Shown piece by piece: positions 31,901 to 43,736 of a stretch of 64,000 nt of DNA (positions are counted from its first letter, which is position 1; each line of letters starts with the position of its first letter). The stretch covers positions 310,001 to 374,000 of the forward strand of contig QNQO01000550.1 in assembly GCA_003290165.1 (NCBI GenBank), read 5' to 3'. The translations under genes and the position numbers were made by a program. This DNA comes from Berberis thunbergii (taxonomy: Eukaryota > Streptophyta > Magnoliopsida > Ranunculales > Berberidaceae). The notes under the pieces were generated by a model that was not told the DNA's origin, searched no databases, and saw only the letters and a program-made list of their open reading frames with translations.

Positions 31901-34480
31901 GTTTTCGTTGCTGTTTGGGAAGGTGTCTGCGGGATGAGAGTGAGGAGACAGAATTGTCACCAATGTGCTCCTTGGTAGGGGAGCAATCTAATTTATGATG
32001 GAATTGGTATGAGGAACAACTTCCAATGACTTAGTGGTGGTGCCGAATTCGTGGAAGGTGGAGCAAGATGTTGCAATAAAGTAAATTGGAGCCAACTATT
32101 GAGATGGAATAGAGCCCAAGCATGAAGGTCCCCGTGGGGCAAGAGCTCCTAAATTCTAATCTTGATGAAGCTGTCGAGTTCCACCCGTAGTAGTGGAGAA
32201 GACACGGGAGGTGGGTGGGCTTGAATAAGATTGGCCTCCCTGGGAAAGATTTGCATGGACTGGGCTTAAAGAATCAATATGATCCTGACTTGAGCTTGCT
32301 AGGAGAAGCCTTGTTGGGTGTGGGCCTGAATATTGTGGGCTGGAAAGTGAAGGGCCTATTGGAGTAAGGCTAGCACGTGACTCCCCTGCTTGGGTGGAGC
32401 CTGCTGCACTCTAGGCCTTCGTGATAGCTGGACATGATGACGATAAAGTGGGCCAAACTTGAGACAGGCACACAAGGATAGTAGATACAACCCAATTAAC
32501 ATAATTTGGGTCTGACTCCTTTGGACCTAGAAGAGAAACGAGATCCGAAGAGAGAAGCCCAACAGTGTAAGAAGAAGCCCATGAGAAGGCAGTGCCCTTT
32601 AATTTTTGTAATGCCCCCCAGATAGCCCATCCAATGGTCCAATCTGTTCGAAATTGGGCTGATCATTGGTTTGATCTAGTGCAGTGACAGCAGGTTGAGT
32701 AAGTTGCTGCTGAAGATTGCTATTGGAAGGAAAATGTTGCTCATTGGAATCCATGACAACTAGATTTTGTTTTTCCTGAAATTCTTGGTCAACTTGTGGT
32801 TGAAGTTAGCAAGCACCGTCATTGTCCCCATTAGTAATAAATGTTCTTGAAGCATGAGAATTGCCAACGTCCTCCATGTGACACGTGGCAATGGTGGTGG
32901 TGCATGAATAGTTCTCGTGTTAATGGGTGCCAGAGCCCAAAGTGACTGTATTACCACTATTGTGAGTAAGGAGAACACTATAATCCCTCAGTAAAAGACG
33001 ACGGGATATAAGCGGTTGAGAATGGTGAAGACCTTGGGATTTGACCGGAGTGGGGAAAATCGAGTAATTGTTCAGTACGGGTCTTGATACAGGATTTATG
33101 AGAAAAGGGGGAAGGAAATAGATTTTGGCAAACGACCGAGCTCTAGAAATTAGAGAGTTTCATAATACATAGGGCAATGCTTTCCAAAAACGTGTCCAAT
33201 GTAACCACAACAAAAGCAAAAGGTACGAGGATTTTCATAGCAAAAGTGAACCGCAAATTGTCTCCCATTGCCTCCCATATTGAATTTTAAAATCAGTTTC
33301 CACAGTACAAGGGAGAGCTTTGGTAATATTATGCCACACTTTAAATCTATTATAAGGGATGGTCCAATTTTGTAATGAGTTTGTATCTATCTCCATCAGC
33401 TCCCCAAAATTTGTTGCTAACATCTGAATGTCTGCTTCCTCCAATTTATGAGCAGGGAATTCATGAAAGCAAATCCAACTGGGGACTTCAGTGAAATCCA
33501 TGTTAAGATAGTTTTCATGCCATGGTTTGGGAATTACTAACCAGCCAAATAGAACACAAGGCCCGGATAACAGAACATGGAGCATATCAGACATATCTAA
33601 AAATTGAACCATGTAGTAGGTGTTATCAAGATCCCATTTACGTGCTAAGATTTCAACTTCGAAGGTATGTTTTGTTTCCCACTTGGAGGCCATCGTCATA
33701 TCAAAAACTTATTGTCTCAGGATTTGGTGTGACAATACTTGGCTATAATGTGAAGGTGAGTGTCTTCTCCTGAATGGATCGACCGCCTTGAAAAAGGAGG
33801 CGTGGGTGTGGTGAGGTTACGTTTAAGATGGGCTTCAAGACTGGGCGTGGTGGAAGAAGGGTGATTTGTTGTTGATGGAGATAAAGATGTAGTGGAGGGC
33901 TGTGGAAAAGGGGCATGTGAGTGGGAATGGGTATTGTTTGATGTGTGTTGAAAACGTGGAGTAGGGATCATGGTGGGAAGAAGGATTAGGGAGAAGATGT
34001 GCTGAAAGAACGGGGGCTAAATAAGAACCTTAGAAATCCATTTGTAAAGCTCTGAAGCAAAATTGGAATTGCCAGGTGTGAATGATGCGTAAAGATGACC
34101 TTGAAGTGCTAAACATCACATTATACTGGGAGTTAGGCCTAATTCAAGAAGTTCCTGGTGCAATCACTACAAAATCTGAGGAGTAACTGCTGGTGAGTGG
34201 GGAGGAGGAAAAGGAAGACATGGCGATGAATGGCAATGTGATGTGTTGACGGCATGAGTGGATGAAGGATGGAGTATGATGATGAAGAAATGAGTCTTTG
34301 TAATGATGAAGGGAGGAGTTAATGAGACCGTACTGTCAAAGACCTGCAAAACAAACAAATCCTTAGCTAGAAAAGTTGTTGGAAAAGCTTTCACAGGAAG
34401 GAAGAGAGTGGGGAGATAAGAGATGAAAAAGAGAACGAGAAGAGAGATTGTAAAGGAAGATGAATGAGAAGATATGATTT
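28919..34480 (-). mobile_element. L1-type LINE retrotransposon remnant (copy 1)
   Basis: Read leftwards. ORF1: a DUF4283-type domain at 33235-33699 (FEVEILARKWDLDNTYYMVQ, WLVIPKPWHENY) followed by a CCHC knuckle (FCFCCGYIGHVFGKHC) near 33190. ORF2: AP-endonuclease start at ~31462 (MILSWNVRGVGSPKMFRNIK), continuing in broken frames to ~30600. Reverse transcriptase: KALGSDGFHVFFFQ, DKFRPIGLCNVIYKVISKIL, GAFLKGRSIKDN (29742-30170) and the catalytic PFYADDLFSFV, with YADD at 29399-29410. The downstream RT part is at 29025-29330. This is the usual plant L1 order. Stops and frameshifts are many, and no poly-A tail is seen because the copy stops abruptly at the CACTA end at 28918. The 5' limit near 34480 is approximate. 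Confidence 0.85.
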
Positions 34481-34824
34481 ACCAACTTTCCATATTATCT
34501 TTCCATGATTAATCCATATTATCTTTCCATTTGCATTAGTCATGTGTTATTTACCAACAAACTTTTATCCACAAATTTTATTTTCCTTGATATGAACTAT
34601 TTTCAAGAAAAATAAAATTCCATTGGAAAAACTGTAAAGTTGTCACTTTTTGTAACAAAATCTATTTAGTTGGCAACTTTTCATTGTTAAAGAGGTGCAG
34701 TAAATATTCCTCCCAAAACCAATCCCACCAAAAACTATTTCTATGTCAATTTAGTTTGTTAGTACCAAAATATTTCTCAAGAGAATCATTTTCTAGAGTT
34801 CTTGTGGTACATGTACACAATTAA

Positions 34825-35300
34825 GCATGAAAGGGAACTAGGCATGGTTAGAATAGCTGCAGTCCTAGATTATATTTGGCAGGCTAGAAATAGTCTGATT
34901 TTTAACACAAAAAATTCAGAGTACAGATGATTGCAAGACTTGCAGATAGTTCAGTTAAATTCTAGTAGGACTCAAGCAACTTGAAACAACAATAAAAAAA
35001 TGCCAATGATATCAGAGCTGACATACCACAAGGAGACACAAATACAATGATGAATGCAAATAATTATTCTATCTCAACAGTTTTTTAGTAGACAAAGATA
35101 TTAGCAAGTTGTGAATTTATTATGCTGGTCACTAATGCTATTTTCCACAGGAACATGTGTAATGGTTTTTTTTGCTTTCTACGCGACTGATGCAAATGGA
35201 AAGATAATATGGATTAATATAGGATGGTGCATAAAAGGCATGAAAACTAGTTTTGAAGCTGGATTGGAAAGGGCAAGGGCGGATCCACTACTTAGATAGT
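34825..35300 (+). mobile_element. Possible LINE RNase H remnant on the opposite strand
   Basis: Plus-strand pieces RIAAVLDYIWQARNSLIF (~34850) and FYATDANGKIIWINIGWC (~35178) resemble the zf-RVT and RNase H region that ends plant L1 ORF2 proteins. They lie in opposite orientation to the two LINE copies beside them. The match is weak and comes from recall only. 34500-34820 holds repeated ACCAACAAA/TTTTCAAGAAAA motifs. Confidence 0.3.
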
Positions 35301-35639
35301 TTTGCATTCTGCCAGAAGAAAATTGGGTTTCACCCAACAATCATTCCAAAGATGAGTTTGATTTCCAGATCGAATTTTCCAAATGAGGGTGCCGACTCAT
35401 CTTGGCAAGAGCTGACAAGTTTCCTTGCTAAGCAAAGGAGGCTACAGAGGGGGGGGAGGGTTAGAAAGCTGAAAGAAACTTTTGTTAGGAAAGTAAATCG
35501 CCTTAAACTGCATGTTGCACGGGTTGAGTGGATTTGCAATAACATTCCACATGTTTTTGGCTTTCAAGGCAAGATTTTTGTTTCAGGCAATGGGAATGTT
35601 CCGTCCTCCCAATTGTCTTGGAAGGGTCAACCTGTCCCA

Positions 35640-37640
35640 AGTACAAAGATGTTTGGTCTTTCCTTCCTCCGTTCCATTTCACTAAAAGTTCCGGGCTAGA
35701 ACATCAATTTGAGTAAAAATTGATCGGGGAAGATGAAAGGTTTGCATGGTATACACAGGTATGGAGTGAACTACCGCCTTGATCATTACCACCTAAGATA
35801 GAACTTTGGTTTTCCAAGAAGATAGTTTAGAGTTGATCTTATCAAATAGAAACTGGAAGTCAGAGGCTTTTTTCTTGGAAAGGAGTAGAGGCATACTAAG
35901 GTATTTATCTTTTGGGCTATACAGCTTAGAACCAAGAGTCTTGTTAATCATCTTAGCATGCTTGGGGTGAACATTAGAACTGTAGTAAACTGAAGACTTG
36001 TCATAGTTCACTGCTTGCCCTGAGGCATCACAATATTTCGATAATAAATCTTTAATTGAGTGTGCTTCAGCCAAAGAAACTCTGCAGAAAATCATAAGAT
36101 CATCAGCATAAAGAAGGTGGTTGATGAATGGGGCATCGCAGCGAATGAGAAGTCCAATACACCTAGATGGTTTAAATAAGGTGGTTGATGATATTATTTG
36201 ATTAAGCTTTCATGATCATCCGGGAAAGAGCCTCCGCCATTAGAATAAAAAGATAAGGCAAAAACGAGTCTCCTTATCTAATACCTCTAGATGGTTTAAT
36301 ACCATCAAGGGGTGATCCATTAAGGAGGACTCTAAGGGACGAGGTGATCCAAGTATGGGCAAATCCAATCTTTTTAAGAATTTGCAAGAGAAAAGTTCAT
36401 TCGACTCGATCATAAGATTTGGCCATATCAATTTTAATAGCCATCAAACCTTGTTTTTTCTGACGAGAATGTTTCATCTGAAAAAATGCTCCATGGGCAA
36501 GCTTGACATTATCAGAAATAGATTGGCCTTTAAGAAAAGCTCATTGGTTCGGAGAAATAATGGTGTCAAGCAGAGGATTCAGGCGATTAGCGAGGATTTT
36601 AGAAATGACTTTGTAAATCACATTGCAAAGGTCAATAGGACGAAACTTGTCCTGAGTGATCGGATTAGAGACCTTGGGGATCAAGGCTAGAAAGGTTTCA
36701 TTCAGCTTCATCCGGCTTAGGAGTTTTGTAACCACTTCAATGACATCTTTTTTGAACTATATCCCAAAAATCCTGGAAAAAAAAAGAAAGCATGGAAGCC
36801 ATCTAGGCCAGGGCTTTGTGAGTCTCGATGCCAAAAACTGTGGATCTAATTTCTTCCTCGTCCGAGATTTTTAGAAGTTGTTCATTATCCATGTCCGACA
36901 CCACCGGAATGAATAAGGACATGATTTCCTGATTGATTTCCGGATTTGAAGGTAGGAATATAGTGCCAAAATATCCATTGAAGATTTGCCCGATTGAATC
37001 ATGGGTAGAGTGTCAATTGTTGTTCTGGTCCCAAAGGCGGAGGATATGATTCCGCTTTCTGCGAAGTAAGGTAGAGAGATGGAAGAATCTTGTATTTTTA
37101 TTTCCATCTTGAAGCTAAGATTCTCCGAACTTATTCCTCCAAAAGAGTTCTCCCTATAGAACAGTTTATCCAGCCTATCCTCTAGGATCAAAGTTGCAAA
37201 AGCATTATTGTTTGGGGGGGGGGGGATTTTGGATACTATCCAATTCTTTTTGGGTGTCTTTAATATTTTGTTCAATATTTCGAAAGACCTCCTTGTTCCA
37301 TCTAGAAAACTTATAGCTGAGCCGTTTAGTTTCTAAAGCGAAATTTTGATCTTGTCGAGAGAGAGATGGAGTTCCAAGAAAATTGGACGAGATTTTAGCA
37401 ACGCAGGTCCCTTATCCACATGTGAAAAAATTAGAAGGGTTTTGGACCTGAGTTATGACCAGACGTCATGAAGGAAAACTGCTCTGTTGTCCGAAAAAGA
37501 AGTGTGAATAGACCGGCCTAAAGCCAAGGGAAAGGATTCCAATCAGTCTATGGAAACTAGGACCCTATCTAATTTAGATTTGATACCATGGGAGTCCTTA
37601 CGTTTGTTATTCCAAGTGAATCCCACTCATCAATCCTTCA
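35640..37640 (-). mobile_element. L1-type LINE remnant (copy 2), 5'-truncated
   Basis: Same family as the neighbouring copy and same orientation. The order on the minus strand is: the C-terminal part of the endonuclease (FTWNNKRKDSHGIKSKLDRV, ~37600), a linker region (36871-37275), reverse transcriptase LNETFLALIPKVSNPITQDK and IYKVISKILANRLNPLLDT (36541-36735), the catalytic LLYADDLMIFCR with YADD at 36099-36110, and SGQAVNYDKSSVYYSSNVHP (35793-36070). ORF1 and the front of the endonuclease are missing, the usual result of incomplete reverse transcription. Several frameshifts. A G-run of ten or eleven lies at ~37216. Confidence 0.85.
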
Positions 37641-37855
37641 AAATCCACTACTTTTTTTTTTATAACCCCTGATTTTGGTAGACTTTTGTATGAATTGAAA
37701 CCCCTGATTTTGATGGATTTAAAAAAAAATCATTTTAAATTCATATTGAATATCTCTGGATTTAGATGGTTTCTTTTAAATCCTTAGTTGAATACCCCTG
37801 AATTTTAAAATCTTTTACAATCCTTAATTGAATACATCCCTAAATAATTTACACA
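37641..37855. repeat. MITE-like block of short repeats
   Basis: Five or so copies of a motif like GAATACCCCTGATTTTGATGGATTT, in partly direct arrangement, lie between the LINE copy and the next repeat. The composition is typical of small non-autonomous DNA elements, but I could not fix terminal repeats or a target duplication. Confidence 0.35.
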
Positions 37856-37974
37856 TTCAATTACAAATTTCAATAGTGGGGTGTTAACATCAAGAGTGGT
37901 GTCCTTAGAATTTGGGAGTTATATTAGGTGTTATATAAGAGCCAAGAATGGGAAATCATTTTGGCATATAGATG

Positions 37975-38551
37975 TTTTTTACCAACAAATATATTTCATT
38001 GAAAATCCCACTTTTTTCAACAAGTAGTTTGTTCGCAGATATATTTTAATATCATTGCATTTTATTTTGTTTTTCACATAATAATTCATTGGTAAAGGCT
38101 CATTATTTTTTCCAATGAAATTCGTTGCTAATTGTTAGTATTACATGTGACAATTTTCGTTGATATACATGAATTTTACCATCGAAAAAGTTCTATGATA
38201 AAGATAGTTCGTTTCCCATGACAATTTTCCTTGATGAATTTAAGCTTTTTCGAGAAAAAATTCATAGGTATTTAAAAGTTTTCTTGCAACAAAACAATTT
38301 GTTGGTAAAGACATTTGATTTAACAACAAATTTCCTTGGTAGTTGTCAATATTACCATCACCATGTTTCCTTGACTTATCATCCATTTTACTGACAAAAA
38401 AAATTTAATTTCTCGGTAAAAACCTTTAGTTATGGGGATGCCGCCACAAACCTAGTAACGGTGTTTTTCCTTGTTAAAAGTATTCTTCAACAAAATTTCC
38501 ATTTTTTCACAGGAAATTTTTTTCTTGAAAAATGCCCTAATTGTTGTAGTG
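37975..38551. mobile_element. Probable right terminus of another CACTA-type element
   Basis: Ends in GCCCTAATTGTTGTAGTG at 38551, which read inwards is CACTACAACAATTAGGGC, a classical CACTA terminus. The preceding ~570 bases hold many variants of TTTCCTTGGTAA/ACCAACAAAT, i.e. subterminal repeats different from those of the elements at 16072 and 56391. Similar motifs at 34540-34810 may be the left part, with LINE copy 2 lying between. No left end was fixed. Confidence 0.4.
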
Positions 38552-38924
38552 ATCAAGGATTGTGATTTCATTTTTCGAGTTAATTTCTGACCCTTGATTT
38601 TAAAAAATATTTCGTGAAATATTTCATTTTGTATAGAAAAAACGTAAAAATTTTGATCGTTATTTCAAATTTGACAATATAAATTATGCATTTTAATCTT
38701 TTAAATAATACATAAAAAATCTCACATAACTCGTAGTGTCATACAAATTGAATATTACATAAGAATCAACTGAATATTACGTAAGAATCAATCACATAAC
38801 AAACTTCTGATACTAAAATAACATTATAACATGTTAAAATATCAAAGGTTAAAATATTTATTTCTTTTCTCAGAAAAATTTCGACATATTTCGAGAAATT
38901 ACATTCCTTGGTAGTGATATTTTT

Positions 38925-39000
38925 ATTTTTATTTTTTTATTATTATTTTTATTTTATTATTATTATTATTATTTATTTATTATTTTTTTTTTCTTGGTAG
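38925..39000. repeat. T/A low-complexity tract
   Basis: About 70 bases made almost only of TTTTA and TTA repeats. No function seen. Confidence 0.8.
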
Positions 39001-39584
39001 TGATATGGATCAAAACTATAAATCTTCGAAAGAAAACTTAATTACGGATGGTCTTTTTTGGGGTACTTTTGGCTTCAAAAGTAGACACATCATAATTTAA
39101 AGAATAATTTTAAATAAGATTGATAAATTAAATTAAATTAATTACCAAAAATGAATTTACAATTGGTTGAGTTGCCATTTGGCGATCTCTAAAACTGGCA
39201 TCGGACCTCTGGCCTCCAAATTTTTAATTTAGAGATTTGATGAAGTTTTTTTTTGTCTGTTGCCGTTTCAAAAACATAATTGCATTCAGGTATAGCCATG
39301 GACAATTTTCTTATTCCCCTTCCAATTTTCACTTACATTGTGATCCTCAATAGTACATCAAATGATTCCTAAATTTGAGAAACTTGGTTATTCTCTCGCA
39401 ATCCAGTGCCTGTTTTAACGTCATTGCCAGCGGCAGCACAATAAGAGAATGATGTGTGCAAGGGACGCGAAAAGGAGTTACCATTGGGGAATCTCTTAGC
39501 GTTCATATGAAAATCCACACTACGAGATGATGATCTCCTGATAATGTTTCTTGACGAAATAAGCAGCTAAAAAAACAGCAGCCT

Positions 39585-39722
39585 AAAGGTTTCAACACAA
39601 CATCCATAAAGTTTCACAAGATTAGGATGCTGTGACGCAGCAATCATCATGCCAATTTTATTCAGGAGACTCACGGCTCCCTTGCTTAGATCTAGAATAA
39701 AGTTGCCTTACTGCAACAATTG
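39585..39722 (-). pseudogene. Receptor-like kinase N-lobe fragment
   Basis: The minus strand reads IVAVRQLYSRSKQGSRE, then after a one-base frame change FLNKIGMMIAASQHPNLVKL and YGCCVET. This matches the N-lobe of LRR receptor kinases (VIAVKQLSSKSKQGNREFVN, HPNLVKLYGCC). The invariant VAVK lysine, which positions ATP, is Arg here. No other kinase subdomain is readable on either side, so this is an isolated exon scrap. The rest of 39000-41150 shows no supported gene. Confidence 0.65.
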
Positions 39723-41159
39723 CTTCATCTCACAATTGCCTGAAAAACAATATATGAATAATATATATAGCACATTGCCAAAATAAAAAAAAACGAAAAT
39801 AATGTTTTCATACGAAAAAAAAACAAGTTCAAAGGTAGCATATTTGAATGCTCTAAAATTGCATAATATATCTAAAAGAGAGTTACAGAAGTTTCTTACA
39901 TCTTGCCTCAAATCTATCATTTCACGAATCTGCAATTTGAGTTATATTTGTGTCATGTCATTTAACATGACATGCGCTTGAGCACTTAACCGTGGTCAAC
40001 AGTGTTAATGTCAATGGAAAAAACATGTTGAACAAACCTTATTGATATTCAATACAAAAGTTAGACGTGATTTTTAGGCTGTTAATCTAATTATAGGTCT
40101 TAATTTGTGAAGCATAATAAGTTTTTAGACCTCTAATTAGACTAAGAGGTAGAAAGCAAACAAACTCTTCATAAAGGCAATAGAAATATCTAAAAGACAA
40201 ATAATTATAAGTAAATGATAGGGTTGATAAATTTCTAGCTTTTAATGAAATTTACCTTGTTCGAGTCTCTGTTTGGCGAATGGGATCGGGCCTGTGACCT
40301 CATTTTTTGTGTCAAGAGTGATTATACCTTGAATGTCAGTGCCCATGAAGAGCAGAAACCAACTTGCTTCCTAAAATTAAGGAGTCGAAGATAACTCTAT
40401 GAAAAGCTTTATGGATCCATTATTTTGTAGAATGTATGAAGATAAGAACGGCATGTAGTAGTTTTAGTATAAATACAGTTCTGGCAAACTCCGGATGACT
40501 ATAAAACACAGTAACAAAGCATGACTGGAAGAAAAAAGTTTGTTTCAAGTAGCGGGCATTTATATTCATTTGGTCAATATTAATAGCAAAGGAAGATACA
40601 AGAAAATTTGTTGCGCGTTACAACAAAATTGGTTGTACAAGACGATATAATTTGTTTCATGTTGTGACAAAAGTTGTTGGTTTAGATAAATGTATCGTAT
40701 GAAACAAGAAAGTTTGTTCTACATTGTAACAAATTTTGTGGTTTATTTGTGAAAAAGTCAAGGAAAGTAAAAAATGTTTGATATATGGATGAAGAATAGT
40801 AAACTTTATTTATGTGCTCAACTGTTTCCAGAGCCTCAAGCTTATAGTGCAAAGGGGTCGTAAAGATTTAAAAAAAAAACAAGCTAGCAAACTGGCTTTT
40901 GACATCTAGGCAAACATGGTATGATCTGAGAATGAAATATGGAATCCTTGTGATACGTATAGTCTTGCCCAATTCACATCATCTTGGTTCTAAACCTAGG
41001 CTCTGCTAGGTATACTATAAAATAATGCATTTTGCAAATTGATGCAAATGCATTAGTTTACAATGCATTACTTTACGGACGCTTGGTAGTAACTACATAA
41101 AATTGATACAAATTAGATAAGTGATTGTGGGTGGTAATGATGATAGTAGTAGTTGTAAT

Positions 41160-42483
41160 CAGGGGCGGAGCCAGAATTGCAAATTAAGGGGGGCAAACAG
41201 TACATAATTATTTACGAAAATACTAAAAAATTGGATTTTTACAATCATATTTTGCAATCAGGATATCATGGCGTGATCGTGAAAAAATGATGATTAATTC
41301 AACCATACAAACAATATATACATGACATGATTAATTCAATTGTAGCTAGCTAATTAAGAGCTTCCCTTTTTACTTGAAGAAAACAGAAGCAGACATAGTG
41401 GTATAAGATGAGAGTTGGCGAGGAGCAGACCTCTGGCTTTATTTCTGACTTTGAGGTAGCAGGACGGTATAGTCCAAGTCCAAGGAATAGTAGCAGAAGT
41501 AGCTTGACTGGACTGGATGGATTCAAATGAATTTGTTGAACAACAATTTTATTTTTGGAATCCTCCTTCTTCTTCTCCTCCTGCTTTATCTGTCCGTCCG
41601 TCTCCTCTTCTTTAAAACTCACTCCTAAGTCAGAGCCTCCGAGGATAACACTTACACAACCAGCCCACTCTCTTTTGCTTTTTTATTCTTATTTGTCTTC
41701 TCGAAAGGGAAATATATGTGTGTATAGAGAGAGAAAACTTTATCGTTTTGAGCTAGCTCAGGTGAAGCATACAAACAACAACTTAACTGAATTGACCTAC
41801 GACCATCGTATTTTTCTAACCTCCCCAAACCCAACTGATTACTTTTAATTTTGAAAAATCATAGATAAAGCAGAGTAGATCAGATCTCAACCCCCAATTA
41901 ATCTAATGTGTTAACTAATTTTTTATCACTCGTACCACCATATGCTAGCCGAGTCAGAAATAAGATAATCTTATTCTTTCTTTTCTTTATTTTTTTTAAC
42001 AAAACAAAAGAAAACCAATGATGATGACAATGTAAAATTTTCTCGGCCGGTCCCCAACCAAAATTTTTAATATGAATATAATTACATGGGAAACAAACTC
42101 ACCATGTATGGTACCTCTCTTCTGGTTTCTTTGTTGCTTTTTGCGTGTGTATGGGGTGAATGGATTAAAATGAGTTGGTAGGAATTAAGAGAGATGGAAA
42201 GATTAAAAAAAGAGAAAGAAAGAGAGAGAGGGTAGGAATTAAAAAAAAAAAATATTAAAAAAATAGAGAGATTGAGTGGGATTGGGATTGGTGAGGGTGG
42301 AGTTAAAAAAAATAATTGTTGTTTTAATTTTTAGTGGAGTTAGAAGTTAAAATTTCATAAAGGGAGCGCAACATAAAATTTTAAAGGGGGACAATGTAAA
42401 AAATATAAGTAATTTAGTGAAATTTTTAAAAAAGATAAGGGGGGCAAATTGCCCCCCTTACCTAACACATGGATCCGCCCATT
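41160..42483. mobile_element. hAT-type non-autonomous DNA transposon with perfect 8-bp target duplication
   Basis: Left end CAGGGGCGGAGCC at 41160. The right end read inwards from 42483 is AATGGGCGGATCC, so 10 of 13 bases match. Both ends are followed by AAGGGGGGCAA-type sequence. GTTGTAAT directly flanks both sides (41152-41159 and 42484-42491), the 8-bp duplication expected of hAT elements; CAGGGGCGG ends are typical of the Tip100-like group. The 1.3-kb interior carries no transposase. It has a GA-rich stretch (42180-42300) and a short minus-strand ORF (41350-41622) without recognised homology. Confidence 0.8.
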
Positions 42484-42745
42484 GTTGTAATTGTGGCATG
42501 ATCATGGTGGCGGTGATTGTGGTCGTAGTGATGATGATTATGAATGTGGGCGATGATGATGGCGGTGGTGACAATGGCAATAGTTGTTAAAATGGTTGTG
42601 GTGGTGGTTGCGACGGCGGAAGTAGTGAAGGTAGTGGTGGTTAAACTATGGTATTTGTTGTGGTAGTAGTAGTGTTGGCGGCAACCGCGGTTGTTGTGGT
42701 ACTAGTGAAATTGGTGGTGGTTGAGGTGTTTATGAAGGAGTTGGG
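42484..42745 (+). repeat. GTG/GAT-rich degenerate trinucleotide tract
   Basis: Runs of GTGGTGGT, GATGATGAT and GTAGTAGT. The same composition precedes the hAT element at 41122-41159, showing the transposon inserted into this tract. Confidence 0.75.
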
Positions 42746-43564
42746 AGTACTCAATGAGATGATGAGAGTCTTGCAAAGTAATGCGGAAGATTTTGCTCTG
42801 CAAAGTTTTGCAAAATTTTATAACTAGGAGATGCAGAGGTATTGAATTCAAATTTCAATAACCGTTTTTCATAAAGTCAATTAAGCACCGAAGTTTATCC
42901 AACTTTTACATCAATCTTTTACTTTGTACCAAGGCAGCCCTAGCTGCAAAATTCCAGTTCCGTAGAGATAGTTTTAAAAATATGTAGGACAACCAATTTC
43001 AAACCAAACTACTAATAAACATCATCAACCAAGGGGTGGGTGTGACACACATCATAGGGGTGTGTCAACAGTGGAGTGCCCCAAACTTGTTTAGATCGGA
43101 CCTTATAATAATGGGTGTCAAAGGACACGATCAATAAAAATCTGGTCACCCGGGTACCATTGGCACAACTAAGTAGTAGCAAAGATTGAAAAAACTCTGA
43201 TTGCATCTTCTTATTTAATTTATTGTTTTCACTGGTCATGAATATCATAATGTAATTCACCTTTGGATATGTTTAACTTTCCACTATTTAAATTTGTGTT
43301 TTTTAAAATGTGACACTCTTACTCCGATGAGGGGTAAGAGGGTCGTATGCTAGAAAGTCGTTTAACCATAATAGTGGTGATGGTTGCACTAAGTTGAGAC
43401 GGGGGGCGAGTACCCTTACAATCAGTTAAGGATTTTTTGGTATAATCTTCTCATTCTCATAGACATAAAAATGCAACTCATTTCAATGATGGTTGAATGA
43501 TCTACAAACTATCGACTTTGAGCCACGGTTTGTAGGCGATATTCAACATATTTATTTTAAATAC

Positions 43565-43736
43565 GAGCTTTTCTAGCTGGCCTGGGTTTCCAGCCTGGGT
43601 GGGTGAATTTATACTTTTGCCCCCTCCTTTTTAAACACTTTTTTCAAAAAGGTTGTTAAAGAGGGGGGGCAAAGGTGTAAATTCGCCCCCCAGGCAGTCA
43701 ACCCAGGCTGAAAACCGAGGCCATTTAGAATTTCTG
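43565..43736. mobile_element. Mutator-type foldback MITE with 9-bp target duplication
   Basis: A 172-bp element made of two inverted arms. The left arm contains GGCCTGGGTTTCCAGCCTGGG; the right arm read inwards contains GGCCTCGGTTTTCAGCCTGGG. Inner parts TTTGCCCCCTCC and its complement pair as well. TTTAAATAC flanks both sides (43556-43564 and 43737-43745), a 9-bp duplication as made by Mutator-like transposases. 42746-43555 and 43746-45039 show no gene. Confidence 0.8.

Noticed and set aside
34166..34200. CACTACAAAATCTGAGG as the left end of a CACTA element
   Set aside because: No subterminal repeats follow and the sequence lies inside LINE-like DNA; a chance match to a short motif.
35253..35699. 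A 148-codon plus-strand ORF rich in Arg/Lys
   Set aside because: Its end overlaps LINE copy 2 on the other strand and its start is in another repeat; no recognisable domain.
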